Below are positions 23,289 to 35,330 of a stretch of 64,000 nucleotides of DNA, in pieces. Position 1 is the first letter of the stretch. Each line of letters starts with the position of its first letter. The notes beneath the pieces are model-generated. The model had not been told where the DNA came from. It ran no database searches and was given only the letters and a program-made list of their open reading frames with translations. This DNA comes from Gordius sp. MW1 (Eukaryota > Nematomorpha > Gordioida > Gordea > Gordiidae): the NCBI GenBank assembly GCA_964036665.1, contig OZ038530.1, positions 22,776,001 through 22,840,000 of the forward strand, in the 5' to 3' direction. The position numbers were made by a program, and so were the translations under genes.

Positions 23289-24860
23289 TAAAATCGCAAT
23301 TCTACCTAATATTCCGTCAGTTTTTTTGCATTTTAACTAATTCGTTCAATAATGATAAATTAATTATTAATTAAAACCAAGCCAATTTTAAGAAGCCGAT
23401 ACAAGCAATGAACCGTAAGACTCATTGTTTTAATTGAGCTCCTTAAAACCAGCTCGAATATTAAAGAGGGGGGGGGGGAGCAAAAAATCAATAAACAATT
23501 ATGGATTTTTATAAAATAAATTGAAGACAATAATTAAAATTAATTTGATTGAGTGGGCTAAAACAAAAAAACGCTTTAAAATTTGATTTATTAGTTATAT
23601 TATAGGCTATAAAACTAGCTTTAGTGCCATGAGGAAATAAGGAGTGCGGTCAGAGTTATAAGGGGCAATTGTGTTACAAAATTAGAATCTTCTGTGATGA
23701 AAATTGTTTATATCTCCAATTTAGAGTGATATTTTTAAACTTTCGTAAATTATTTATTAAAAGAGTTTAAATCATTTGAAATAAATTTGGATGTTGTACA
23801 TTAATTAGTTGGCTCTAATAAGCCACATCGTAAAAGATCCATTGATTGAGATTGTGTTGGATTTAACATTCCCATAATATAATTTTATGTTTAAATTAAT
23901 AAAAATTCTTTAGGGTCGCCTTGGATTGCAGTGATAAAATTTACTTCTTTTTTGACAATGGCTGCGGGTTCCAGGCTAACTCTTGGGCATAGTTAGGACA
24001 AAAATAAAATTGTTAACATTTTTGTATTTTCCATTTTCCTTGTTTTATTCAAAATTTTACCCAGAATATACTATGTAAATCTATTTATAAAATGTTTGAA
24101 ATAAAAATGATATTTAAAGGACTTTTCGAAAACGGAGATAGTCTGCTTTAATTCTTAATTGTTTTATTGTAAAATATTAATTGCTATGCAATTAATGTAA
24201 TTTAGTCTTTTGTCTACAAAATGAAATATAAAATTAAATTATAATAAGTTACTTTATTTAATTGTATCACGTTTTCTTATAAATATACCTATCAGCTTTT
24301 ATAACTAAATTCCAATAAAATATGTAATTTACTAATTATAAGGGGGAATTTTAGTTTCAAATAATTATTAGAATCTTTTTAATAATAACTATAATTAAAT
24401 CCCAGCTAGAAATAAAACTTATTATTCTTTTTTAATTTTGTAATTTTACAACACTGAATTATATTTTATGGCTTTATTTTCGGGAATATGGTGGTATAAA
24501 TAAATTATAATTAATAATCTTTTGAAATTTACTATTTAAGATGTATTATATAATTAGGGCTATTAAATATCTTCAATTTTGAGTTAAGCGTCGATCTCCT
24601 TGCATAGCATTAATGCTTTAAATTACTAGTATTATCTTGGACTGCTCAGACTATTTCAAAGATTTTTTATGGTTAGGATAATGCCATACTGGTAATGTGA
24701 AAATTTCTTATACATTTAATTTTATGTAAGAAACCATATAATAAGTTTCAGCATTTTTTTTTGTATATATGGAGAAAAAAGAAAATACGAGGCATAATAC
24801 ACATCCATTAAAAAGCGTATAAGTTTCCACAGGAATTATTAAAAAATAGCAAGTTGGACA
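23289..24860. other. AT-rich non-coding stretch
   Basis: No gene is supported. TTGCTATGCAATTAATG near 24182 and the block near 24865-24930 resemble isolated ends of the composite repeat. Confidence 0.5.
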
Positions 24861-25510
24861 GGACAGGACGGATGAACTAACGGATGGACAACCAAAAGTG
24901 AGCCCATAAATTGCATAACAATTAATAGTTTTTCGGAATAAATTTGACTAGCGCCATCCAATCCTTAACTAATTTATTGAAGTAGATCTGCTTAATTAAT
25001 TAAGGCCTTTTGAATTTATAAAATTGCTGCAGCGGATAAAACATAGTTATTGACCAGTGCAAATCATATCAATACATAAGAAACATAGTTGTTTAGGAAG
25101 GCGGCCTTTTAGTGCAACATATTAAATGCTAGTCTATACTAGAGACCTGCGATGGCTTATGCTTTAAAATAAAACAACGGGCCGGGCCTGGACGGGCCGT
25201 AATATGAACTAACGAGCTCGGGCCGGGCCTAGTAAGGCTTAAGGCCTGCTAAAAGCCCTTTACAAAATAAATTAACTTTTTATATGTTCTTTACAAGTAT
25301 ATACTAAGTGTGTCTTTATGTTGTTCTAGTAATTTATGATTATTTGACTTTTATTATATTAACAAATTAAATTTTATTTTCCTCTTAATAAATTTATTTT
25401 CATTCATCAAGACATCTTCTCTCCCCCCTGGTAAGAAAGAGGGGAAAATAAGGGAGAGGGTAATTTATGATATATAATATGATCAAGATTAAAAATTATA
25501 GCAAATAGCA

Positions 25511-25567
25511 ATTAAATCTCCTCTGCTCGATTTTGTTGCTCGAGCTATCTGCTCAATGCTTTAACAG
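25511..25567. repeat. Left flanking direct repeat of the RT element
   Basis: About 57 bp ending GCTCAATGCTTTAACAG recur at 29699-29757 with only a few substitutions and a small indel. The right copy begins directly after the element's poly(A). Confidence 0.85.
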
Positions 25568-28500
25568 CTAGGGTTATAAGTGTTCTGGGGGGAGGAATAA
25601 AAAGATTCGGTTCACCCGAAATGCGGGGCTGCCATACTACACGAGTGTTCGGGAGAGGGGAGGAATAATAATAAGGGCTCCCCCCAAATGCGGGGTCACC
25701 AATTTTAGTGAAAGGGGTTGGAATATAATTTATTAAGGGGAAATTATAACAGTGGTGGGGAAAATGCTGGTAACAGTAGCTGTCCCACCTGCTAGCCCTC
25801 TTATTCCACCTCTTGCCTCCATAATAGAGGATGCTCCTCATGATGCCCCTTGCACATCTAACTCAGATCCTCAATCCTTAGACAGTCCCATCACTACCAC
25901 TTCTTTGGACTATTCTTGGAGTGATTCATTTTTAGCCTTAACCTTTCCCAACACTATAACAAGAATTTTTAGGGGTGCTCGCCCGGCTACTCAACAGTTT
26001 TTAATCAGTCTTATAACTTCAATAACAAACTCTCCCTCAGATCTTACTAACTGGGATAAACTTTCAGACTTACCTTTCACACCTTATATAAAAGAGGACC
26101 CAACGTTGAAAATCTGTCCAAGCATATTAGAGACTCCTTTTTAAATTTCAATTTAATAATATTTCTAAGAATAGTCCCCAGCGCAAAGAATCCCCAAACT
26201 CCTCCACTGTCAAGCAAACTGCTAAACAAATTTCTAAATAAAATTGATAACTTTAACCCCAAAAGTGCTCTAAGAGTACAATGACTCAATTCTTACTCCC
26301 TTTATTCATACCAACAACTCAAATCTAAACATCCCCATCCTCATCGGCAAATCGACTCACTACCTCAGCCTCTTCCATAAAACTAGACTCTTCCGACATT
26401 CAGGAAGCCATCAATTTCTTTCCCATCGACTCTGCAGCAGGCTTTGAAGGTTTCCGCTCCGTTTATTTACAAGACCTTATTAACCTCCAAAACGTGAGCG
26501 CTGCAATTTTAGTCAACTCTATAACGTCCTTATGCAATTTAATTGTCAACGGTAATATTCCTACCGAAATAATTCCCATATTGTTCGGCGCTAAACTCAT
26601 CGCTATCAATAAACCTAAATAATTCGGTAAGACCCATTGCTAACGGCAGTGTTTTCCGACGTATTATATCAAAACTCATTTGTAAGACAATCAAATCAAG
26701 TTTAAGCGACAAATTAATTCCTCATCAATTAGGATTTGGGGTTAAAGGCGGCTGTGAGGCTGCCAGTCACGCTGCGCGGATAAGTCTTCAACAAATTCCC
26801 TCCAATCACTGGATGGTTAAATTAGACTTTGCCAACGCATTCAATAATATTCGCCGAGAATCGATAATAAATTCCTTCGTTGATGAGTTCCCAAAGTTTT
26901 CAAATTACATCAGTTTAAGTTATAGTTGCATATCAAAACTAAAGTTTGGGGACTTTTTAATCGAATCGGCAGAAAGTATTCAACAGGGTGACCCTCTAGG
27001 TCCACCTTTGTTTTGTCTAAAGATTAAAAATTTAACAGAATCTATCTCAAACCAATGCTCTTTATCAGATGCCACCTTATGCGGCCCTTCCGAAGAAATC
27101 TCCAAGATTCTTGTAATCCGAGATTATGAAGCCGTCCTAAACCTGAAATTATATCTCTAAATGCGAGATATTAGTGCCCGGATACCGACAAATTTCCCTA
27201 AGCCCTTTTAAAAAGTGGAAATGAAGAGTTTAACTCATCTAGGCTCTCCAATAGGAGGGCAAATCGCCTTAATATAGTTTTACATCAGTGGCGTACGCAA
27301 GGGGATGGTTTTGGGGTTCAAACCCCCCCCCCCCCGCGGACATAATTTTATAAAACTTATGTAATGCAATATAGAATCTAAAAGTACAACAACGGCGTAA
27401 TACTCAATTTTACTTTACTACATAAATGAATTTTTAAAAAATTACTTGTGTTTATAAGTAACAGAAGATAATTCCTAAATCTGTTTATTATTGGGAATAA
27501 TGTTGCGAATAAAAAGATTTTACAGAAAGTGACAGAGCGTCAGAAATATGGATATTAGTAAAATAATAAATTTGTATCAAGTCTCAACTAATTAAGAATT
27601 ATAAAAAAAATAGTTTTAGATCTACTTATTTTGAGCCCCAATCGGGCTCGAGAAGATATCTGAATCTTGGATTCTACTAAATCGGGCTTGTCTATATTTT
27701 AAATAATTTTTTTAACTGCAAAGCAAAGAAATTTAATATTAAATTGAAATATACGATGATATAATCGTTGCAAAATAATTCAATCTTCAACAAATCATTT
27801 AACGAAATTTTTATGGTTTTTCTCGCTAATGGCAATTAACTATTGAATGCTGGGAGATGAATTTAGATTCGGAATTTATAATTTGTTTAATAAATAAAGG
27901 GGCTTAAAAACATTATTTTTTGGACGGGCATAACAAAAACCCCAAGCTTGGATTGAGCTCAGCCCAATGAAAACATTTTGCAGGACCTTAAATTCGCCTC
28001 CGCCTGTGTTATTAATAACAAATTAAACCCTAAATGCTAATCTACACCTATCAAAGACATTAAATGCTGTCTGTCAAGTTGAAAAGAGGAAAATACTGAA
28101 AAGAATTTTATTGAGGAATTTCATGGGAATTTCATGTTAAATTTAAAAGTGGGTATCTATAGCGAGATAATTTTTTTTTAATTATTAGAACAAATAAAGG
28201 AGAATTACAAAGTGAGACTTCACATCAACATAATGTGTTGTGTTATAATTTTTTAATACCATATTAGGTTTTTGTTCTCATTATCTTTACACCAGCCCAG
28301 CCTCAATAGATTTCGAAATCTAAATTTGGCTGGACAAATTTAAATGGATGCTACAAATCAAATGCAAAAATTGAAAAAAAAATTTGAAAGCACCTCCCGA
28401 AATAAAATCAGCGAACGCCCCTGTTTTACATAGTCACTTATCAACTCCTTCCTCCAAGATGGAAATTCTCAATACCCTCCCAAAACATCATGCATTTTAT

Positions 28501-29699
28501 ATCATCAAAAATTATTTTAATATCTCCAAAATTCAACACTCCTTCCGGTCCTCATCAGCTTTTTTATTACCCGAGATTTTAAAAGCTACGATAGCTTTAT
28601 GAAAAACGCGCAAGATGCTATCTTTAATATCAAATTCAGCATTTCTTTATGGCTCCAAGCCTTATTACCTACTAAAGCTGGCGGCTTAGGCATACGCCCA
28701 GCAACCTCAATTTTATTCGCAGCCTTCATCTCTTCGTATAAATCCGCTCAAGGTTTGATCGATCGATTAATCACAACAAGTGAGGATCCATCGTTTGTAC
28801 AAGCTCTAGATGTCTGGTCTGCCAACGTCAACCCAGGGACCCCCTTACTTATAACCTCAAGACAAAAGAATTCGGATGCTGGCCTCGTATTGCGCTCCGT
28901 TGATTACCTCTTATCGAGTTGTGACGCCCGCCAGCACTTCAACCTTAAATCTTTGGTTTTTGACGGATCAGGACACGATTGGCTAGAAGCTTACCCTAGC
29001 TCACTTTCTGGATTGATGTTGGAGGACCCAAAGCTATCATACTCAATCACCCTCAGACTAGGAAATTCCCTATTCAAAAGAATCCTGCCGCAACTGTTCC
29101 CAGAACATAGAAATGCCTTTACAATAAATTTAAATACATAAGGCACGAAAAGGTGAATAGCCTTATACAAGCCGCGTTTAAAAAAGCCAACATTCCCTCC
29201 GTTTTACAGCTAGACCCTTCATTGGAGGGAAGAATGCGACCAGACGGCTTTACCCTTATTCCCTGGCAAAATGGTCTACCTCTTAAATGGGATTTCACCT
29301 GCATAGACATTTTCGCCCCCTCTAACCAAAACTACAATGCTCTGTCCCTCGCCAAACACCGCAAAACCGTAAAATACCAGGCCCTCCTACCCACTAATAT
29401 CTTTAACCCTATCGTTGCCTCGTGTTCTGGGACTTTTGATCCCGTCGCCATTAAGCTCTTTAAAGAAATTAGCCGTCGCTGCCCCCCCCTCTAAATATTC
29501 CATAAATTTTTTATTTAAACAAAAAATTGGTATTTTTATAGCAAAGTACAACTTTAAATCCCTGGCCGACAGCTGGCCACTTTTAATAGATGACACATGC
29601 GACACTTTTGAATTCTAATTTTTTTATTTGGTTTTAATATTTTTCGAATTTTAACACTTCGTTTTTATAATGTTCTTACGTTGAAATAAACAAAAAAAA
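25568..29699 (+). pseudogene. RT retroelement (RPDG type), near full-length but disrupted
   Basis: Pieces of one polyprotein appear in order. The N-terminal part (25752-26144) contains FRGARPATQQF. An RT core follows (26813-27160) with LDFANAFNN and QQGDPLGPPLF, but the YLDD region is deleted or degraded, leaving LSDATLCGP. After an inserted hAT element, the thumb and C-terminal part (28450-29490) has a YIIKNYFN block, GGLGIRP, RMRPDG and WDFTCID. Several frameshifts break it, and the zinc-knuckle region is damaged. It ends with AATAAA (29685-29690) and A8 (29692-29699). Flanking direct repeats lie at 25511-25567 and 29699-29757. Not functional. Confidence 0.85.
27286..28423. mobile_element. 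Non-autonomous hAT element, 1138 bp, inside the RT element
   Basis: It begins CAGTGGCGTACGCAAG and ends GCGAACGCCCCTG, inverted relatives. Flanking octamers are identical: TTTTACAT at 27278-27285 and 28424-28431. The interior is AT-rich with a C tract near 27325 and no transposase frame. It interrupts the retroelement between its RT and C-terminal parts. Confidence 0.9.
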
Positions 29700-29757
29700 T
29701 TAAATCTCTTATCTGCTCGATTTTAATGCTCGAGCTATCTGCTCAATGCTTTAACAG
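29699..29757. repeat. Right flanking direct repeat of the RT element
   Basis: Matches 25511-25567 and starts immediately after the poly(A) tract, the place expected for a target-site duplication. Confidence 0.85.
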
Positions 29758-30195
29758 ATTTTGCTACTTCGACTAACCTCTCGAGCTTTTTTACATGCTA
29801 CTGTTATAACTATTGCACCGAATAGCGAGCACTCATTGTGCTAAAACTAGCATATCAAATAGCTCAGTGTGCGTGCTCGAGCAAAGCACATAGTTAGCGT
29901 TGCTAACACGAGCGATTTAACAACTCTACTCACTATAAAAAATTATATTTTCCATCAGTATTATTTTATAATTTTGGCTTTCTAATTACGAGTCTCTACA
30001 AATTAACAACTCGGGTTATACTGGTTGGGCGAATATTCAGCACGTAGTAGGCTGACCCTTGGTTACGACATTGTAGCTTTCTTCCCTTGAGACATCTGCC
30101 ACCAACCATAATTCATCATTCTCTTCTGACGACACAAGGGACCGCATCTTCCTACCCTATCATAATCAATAAAATTATATGGCGATATAATTATT
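29758..30195. other. Intergenic, unresolved repeat-like sequence
   Basis: Multiple GCTCGAGC and AGCGAGCAC motifs occur. A C-rich stretch (30005-30160) looks like a retroelement 3' UTR, but no frame supports it. Confidence 0.35.
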
Positions 30196-30252
30196 TAATA
30201 CCAATCCTTTGAATAATATAGAATTTAATTACGTAATACCAATCCTTTGAAT

Positions 30253-30540
30253 AATATAGAATTGTTTAAATAATGGTAATGTTGGATTATCAATCCAACA
30301 TTATGATTATTTAACACATCTCATTTTATCAATCCAACATTACCATTATTTAACACAATTTGTTCATTTATAATCTACCTCCTTATTTGTAATTCACCTC
30401 ACTTGAAATTTACCTCCTCACCTCTCTTTTTTTTAATTATTGACAATGGTTGCTGGACGACCGAAATATCTAAACCCATTTCCACCCTCTCATTTTATAA
30501 ATCCAACATTACCATTATTTAACACAAATTCTATATTATA
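30253..30540. mobile_element. MITE with about 35-bp inverted ends and an internal hairpin
   Basis: The left end TAATATAGAATT, then AATAATGGTAATGTTGG, is inverted at about 30502-30540 as CCAACATTACCATTATTTAA then AATTCTATATTA. A near-perfect hairpin with arms of about 24 bp and a very short loop lies at 30263-30318. A 39-bp direct duplication (TAATACCAATCCTTTG) precedes it at 30198 and about 30236. Confidence 0.7.
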
Positions 30541-31930
30541 TGGCAGTAATTGAAAAAGGCAGACTTGCCTAACTTGTTGATGCTCATTGGCCTAAGCTCA
30601 AAGATATCAAAAGATTTGAGGGCGTTAAAATTATACCACTCAAAACGACTGTTGGGACTTGCTAAATCATACAACTTCCCCATCCTTATCTTTTTTATGG
30701 ATAGAACAAAAGTTTAAAAATAATAAAATTTCAATGATTTCCTTTTCGTCCCATTAACAGCCACAACCCTCGGTAACCTAGGATTCGAGGGTATCCATTT
30801 TCTTAAACAAGTATTAAAATTGATTATCGGAATCACAAACGACTCTATGCCCAATCGTTCCTGCAAGGCTGCACCTTAATTATTGGGAGCCCTGCCGCCG
30901 GTGTATAATTACAAGTTTGACACCCGCTTATAACGCTCAGCATGTCTTCCTCGATGATCGGCCTCTTTAGATTGCGTCAGGATCTGCTGCATTTCTTTCA
31001 ACTTTTTTTGCCATTAATCTTAGTGATTCTGCTAAGACACAATGGCCTTTTGAAAGGATAAAGTATTCAATACAAATGTTTTATATCTAAACGGGCAAAG
31101 TCGAGTTTAAATTATTGTTTGAAATCTCGTACCAATGTATTTATTAAATTACAAAATCCTTACAAAACAAACGAATTATGTTAGGCTGCCCTTGCCTTTA
31201 TTAGATTTTTATATAATTTAGCATGTAAAATTTGGTTAAAGAGAACTAGTAAACTAGAAATGGAATAGAATTGATTAGCATTTTAGCAGACATAAACCGA
31301 AAACCATATGACGTAATAAAAAAAGAAATTTGATTAAGCAATGAGAACACAGGTATTAAATCTTTAAAGCAAAATGCAATGAATAGGAAATTACAGTTTA
31401 AAAAATCTTAATAAAAATTATACAATAGCAAACATTTATTTTTGACACATGTGTTCAGTTCAGGGAATATACAATACACAATCCAACTTTATTATATCCA
31501 CACAAGACCAAGATCACAAAAATAATATATATGCAGTATTCACGAGACGACAACCATCATAAAAATATTCGAATGCTTCACTACATAAAAACAAATGTGT
31601 GCAGTATTCATGAGACAAAGACCATCATAAAAATATTTGAAATGCATCACTACATAAAAACAAATGTGTGTGTCTGTTGTCTCCCCTCATCTTTCCTTTA
31701 ATCACTTCATACGTCTATATACTTCCGTCATATTATTTGTTTTTACTTTATTCTCCACACCCGCCTTTGTGTCGATAAACACAACAACATGTACAATTAT
31801 TAAGAATATGAGGAAAGAAATATTTGTTGTGATAAACATTAAATGTGTGGCGTTGATTTTAACAAAATTACAAGTTTCACGTTATTCAGAATGCTTAAGA
31901 CAACAAATAGGCACAATAAGTGAACATATT
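30541..31930. other. Non-coding, left flank of receptor copy 2, with a coding-like remnant
   Basis: Minus-strand translation around 30850-30990 contains EDMLSVI..CQTC and PIIKV. It parallels a frame at 43558-43740 (EDTLSVIRECRTC, LIIKV), so both are remnants of one unidentified element. Near 31540-31660 a block with GAGACA and ACCATCATAAAAATATT is tandemly duplicated (about 100 bp). Confidence 0.45.
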
Positions 31931-33379
31931 TCAAGGATTGATGTTCTTCTTAAACCATGGTTCAAATGTGTCGAAAACATATTTTCTGTAAGCCTTATTA
32001 AAGATGAGATTGATATAGTAGTTGAGGCTGATGTAAGCATATTCTAGGAAATATGATAGGCTCCATCCAGCATCTATATAGTCAACACTTAGTATATCCT
32101 TGTTGACTGACGCTATATGAAATATGGCGCTGGGTAAAATAAATATAACAAATTGGGCCATAAATATCATACTAGTTGCTAAATTGCGACGAGCTTCCAT
32201 TTTACGGCGCTCATCTATACTCACCAATGCCTTACACTTCGTACTGCGTTCTTCAATGTTTGTCAAAACTTTTACTGAATCTTCTCTGCGTGTTAGCTTT
32301 TGATTCATTCTAACTTGATCGGATACACTTTTGGCACCATGTTTTGTGTTAAAGATTGTCTCACGCCGATTTGGTATGCTATGAGACGTAATAGATGGCT
32401 CGACATTACACACGATTTTGTTATATATTCTTTTTAATTTAAACATTTTACAGTTTACCCTCTGGCTCGTTGTCGCAACTTTAGAGCGTTTCTTGATAAT
32501 TATGATTTGAATTACTAAAATGACGACGAAGGGTATCATTTTGGCCATAAATTCCCTAATTATTTGATAGGTCATCCACATTATACGATGCGAGGAATTA
32601 CCTGGCTCATAGACAACCAGACGATATAAAATAATGGGCAAAGTTTTTGTTATATTTCCGTCATAAGATTGATTTGACAACTTATTTGGCACAATGCCAT
32701 AACAATTTACCCGAGTGATTATGTACCATAATGTAAGTGGAGCGCACCATATGATGGAATAAATAAAGCATCCTGCCACTGCCCAAAGGGCTGTAGTGCC
32801 ATTACACAATTGTTTGTACTTGTAGGGCAAAATGACAGCTGTGAACTGATCTAGCGAAAAGAAAACAGTTAGAAGAAAACTAAATACTAGAAAGGTTTTG
32901 AATATCGGTAAATGATAGTGACCGATGTATGTTTGCCAACTCATAGTAAAGTAAAGCTTCGATCTAAAATAGTTCTGAAGAGTATTTAAGAAAGGCCATA
33001 TGATCATCAACAAACAATTTATTATATTAGACATGAAAAAGCTTATACCCAGTATGTAATTTGCCGGTTTGCAAGCAATAACTTGCTTTAACGAAGATGA
33101 GTTTGATGTAACGTTTGCCCTACGGCCATGATTAGTAATAATAGGCATTTGACGGTTGTTTTGATTCAATAAAAAATTTAACAGTCCAATGCCATTTCCA
33201 ATGATCCCGAGGAATATGAGAATTGGCGCAATCCACAGGTATATAATGATAGTTACCAGCATTAAATTATTTTTAATATTTACACCATCGCAATACTGAA
33301 TGTTATAGGTCCGATCAAAACGTGTGCTTTTATTTAAATTTGCTAAAATTTGAAAAGATGGATACATAATTACTTTCAA
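31931..33379 (-). CDS. Seven-transmembrane receptor, rhodopsin-like, copy 2 (intact)
   Basis: A single 482-residue frame, clearly paralogous along its full length to the copy at 15760. TM1 GNGIG, TM3 end SLDQFTAVILPYKY, TM4 LWAVAGCFIYSIIWCAPL, TM5 MIPFVVILVIQIIII, TM6 FMAQFVIFILPSAIF and TM7 YAYISLNYYINLIF are all present. The start may be the fifth codon (33367), which aligns with the start of copy 1. The DQF replacement of DRY and the missing TM3 Cys are shared. The third loop is the most diverged part. Its upstream flank was later interrupted by a LINE remnant and a hAT transposon. Confidence 0.85.
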   Translation of the reverse strand: MKVIMYPSFQILANLNKSTRFDRTYNIQYCDGVNIKNNLMLVTIIIYLWIAPILIFLGIIGNGIGLLNFLLNQNNRQMPIITNHGRRANVTSNSSSLKQVIACKPANYILGISFFMSNIINCLLMIIWPFLNTLQNYFRSKLYFTMSWQTYIGHYHLPIFKTFLVFSFLLTVFFSLDQFTAVILPYKYKQLCNGTTALWAVAGCFIYSIIWCAPLTLWYIITRVNCYGIVPNKLSNQSYDGNITKTLPIILYRLVVYEPGNSSHRIMWMTYQIIREFMAKMIPFVVILVIQIIIIKKRSKVATTSQRVNCKMFKLKRIYNKIVCNVEPSITSHSIPNRRETIFNTKHGAKSVSDQVRMNQKLTRREDSVKVLTNIEERSTKCKALVSIDERRKMEARRNLATSMIFMAQFVIFILPSAIFHIASVNKDILSVDYIDAGWSLSYFLEYAYISLNYYINLIFNKAYRKYVFDTFEPWFKKNINP

Positions 33380-34500
33380 ATTTTAACTGATTTTGTCATT
33401 AATCAATGTTATTTTTATATGTATGTGGACGTTATTTTTATTGGTACTATAATTATATTTAGTCATACTGAAGAATCAATTTTTACTGGCTCATGATATA
33501 GGAGGCCACCTTGATGCTTAATATTACGCGATATAAAGTAACTAAGTGAATGTAGAGAGATAATGAGACAAAAATTTAAATTAATATATTGATTTGGGAC
33601 TGTTCCAATATCCACAAAAATGATGTTGGCATAGATAATGTATATCGTTTTGGATAAGTTAAACCAAATTAGCATTGTTGTCACCTATATATCATTTAAT
33701 TAATTCAAAAATAATTAGTACCCTAGACATTAATTTAATGTAAATTCTGGGCTAATTTGGCAAACGTCCCTTTACTAATCACGACTCTCTTTTTTGGGAG
33801 GGGGGAGGGGTGTGCTATAATTTTCACGAATTTAGGAGTATGAAAGCAAATTATAATGATATTTTATCATTAAGGACATCATTAGAGATATTATATAATT
33901 ATAAAATATGTTAAATTGAACAACAAACAAGAATTGACGCCTCATTGATTTAACTATTAGCTATAAATAAACACTCTTCAAGATCAACTCTTTTTATAAA
34001 CATCAATAATTAACTTTAATATGACAATATACGATAAACTAAATAAACGGATATGATTAAAACAGATTGTCTGAATCTTCCAAGATGCTTCTCTCGGCCC
34101 TTACCGTAGTTGATTTTGTAATGATATAATCTATCTGATGATGTGCCTAAACTGGACAAAATATATTAGTGAATATTTTATTTTATCGTCTTATCAATTC
34201 CCAAATCCTCTAAAATATATAAATTAACAAGAGTCTAAATCTTTTATAAGGAAACTAAAATTTGGTAAAAAAATTTAATGTTCAGCGATAGTCCAGTTCT
34301 AAATTAATAAAATGTTAATGAGCTTTATCAGTTTCTATATTTTAACAATTGACCTAATTTTACATTTTATGTAACTACTACTATCAATATAATTATCAAT
34401 CTATTTCTTTTTGGAGGAAAATGTGAAATTAATTATTTAAGCTTTAGCCTAATTTATCCTCGATCATAATATGAACTTCCATTTTAGTCAAATCATAGTC
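33380..34500. repeat. Upstream flank of receptor copy 2, including the shared MITE
   Basis: It contains the MLIWF-type short frame (33463-33684, -) and a MITE at about 33850-34170 whose ends (TTAAGGACATCATTAG and CTATCTGATGATGTG) are inverted. Both lie in the same order upstream of copy 1. Confidence 0.6.
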
Positions 34501-34529
34501 TTCCTCATCATCTTTATCAAGTATTTGGT

Positions 34530-34935
34530 CCTAAAATCGTGGAGTTTGTTTTGATAAGTTGCTTCCATCTTGATCGGTTAAGACCTATTTCTGGATCACT
34601 TTCCTAGTTTGCATATATTTGTTCATTTGCCTTTTCCATGTGACGAGTCGTCTTTTCCCTGTATTCCCCGGTACCCACATGTTCAATCCTTTTCGATTTA
34701 CATTATTCATCTCCCTTCTAGGTACTTGACTATTCCACCTTAGCCGATTTTCGTTAATTTAGTCAGCCATAGGTTGAATACCAATTTTTGTCCTGAGTTA
34801 TACCCCCAAGCTCCACCCTATCATTCTCATCGCCATGACCTGGCATAAATTTTCTTCCGTGACGTTTAGTGCCCATGTTTCACTTCCCTAGAGTAACACC
34901 GATATAACGATGGATTTGTAAGCTTTGCTCTTCAG
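34530..34935 (-). pseudogene. LINE reverse transcriptase C-terminal remnant, part 1
   Basis: Minus-strand translation gives LKSKAYKSIVISVLL, GSETWAL, MRMIGWSLGV and NRLRWNSQVPRRE, with stops. This is the typical post-RT C-terminal pattern of RTE/CR1-like LINEs. It continues on the far side of the hAT insertion (37770-37840). Confidence 0.75.
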
Positions 34936-34964
34936 CAGAGCTGTTAAAGTTCATCTATGTTACG

Positions 34965-35150
34965 AACTAGTTCAAGTTCATAGTTCAATTTGAAAAAATC
35001 ATTAGTTCAAGTTCAAGTTCATTTTTTTTTCAAAAGTAACTAGTTCAAGTTCATTTAGGAAAAAATGTAACTAGTTCAAGTTAATAGTTCAATTTTACAA
35101 AAATAACTAGTTAAAGTTCAGTTCAAAGTTCAGTTCATTTTTTTAAATAT
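34965..35150. repeat. Left subterminal repeats of the hAT element
   Basis: Repeated GTTCAAGTTCA and AACTAGTT motifs, separated by A-rich or T-rich spacers, mirror those at the other end. Confidence 0.85.
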
Positions 35151-35330
35151 GATAAAGTTTTAATTTAGGCAATGATTCCTAAATTAAAATCAGTTTTGAG
35201 AGCTATCCAAAATTTTAAATAAATTTCATAGTTTATTATATATTTGAAAATCTAATTTAAGGAAATATTCATATATAACAAAATCATCAACTATACAATG
35301 TTTAAAATCTTTATTACAAACTATATACAA

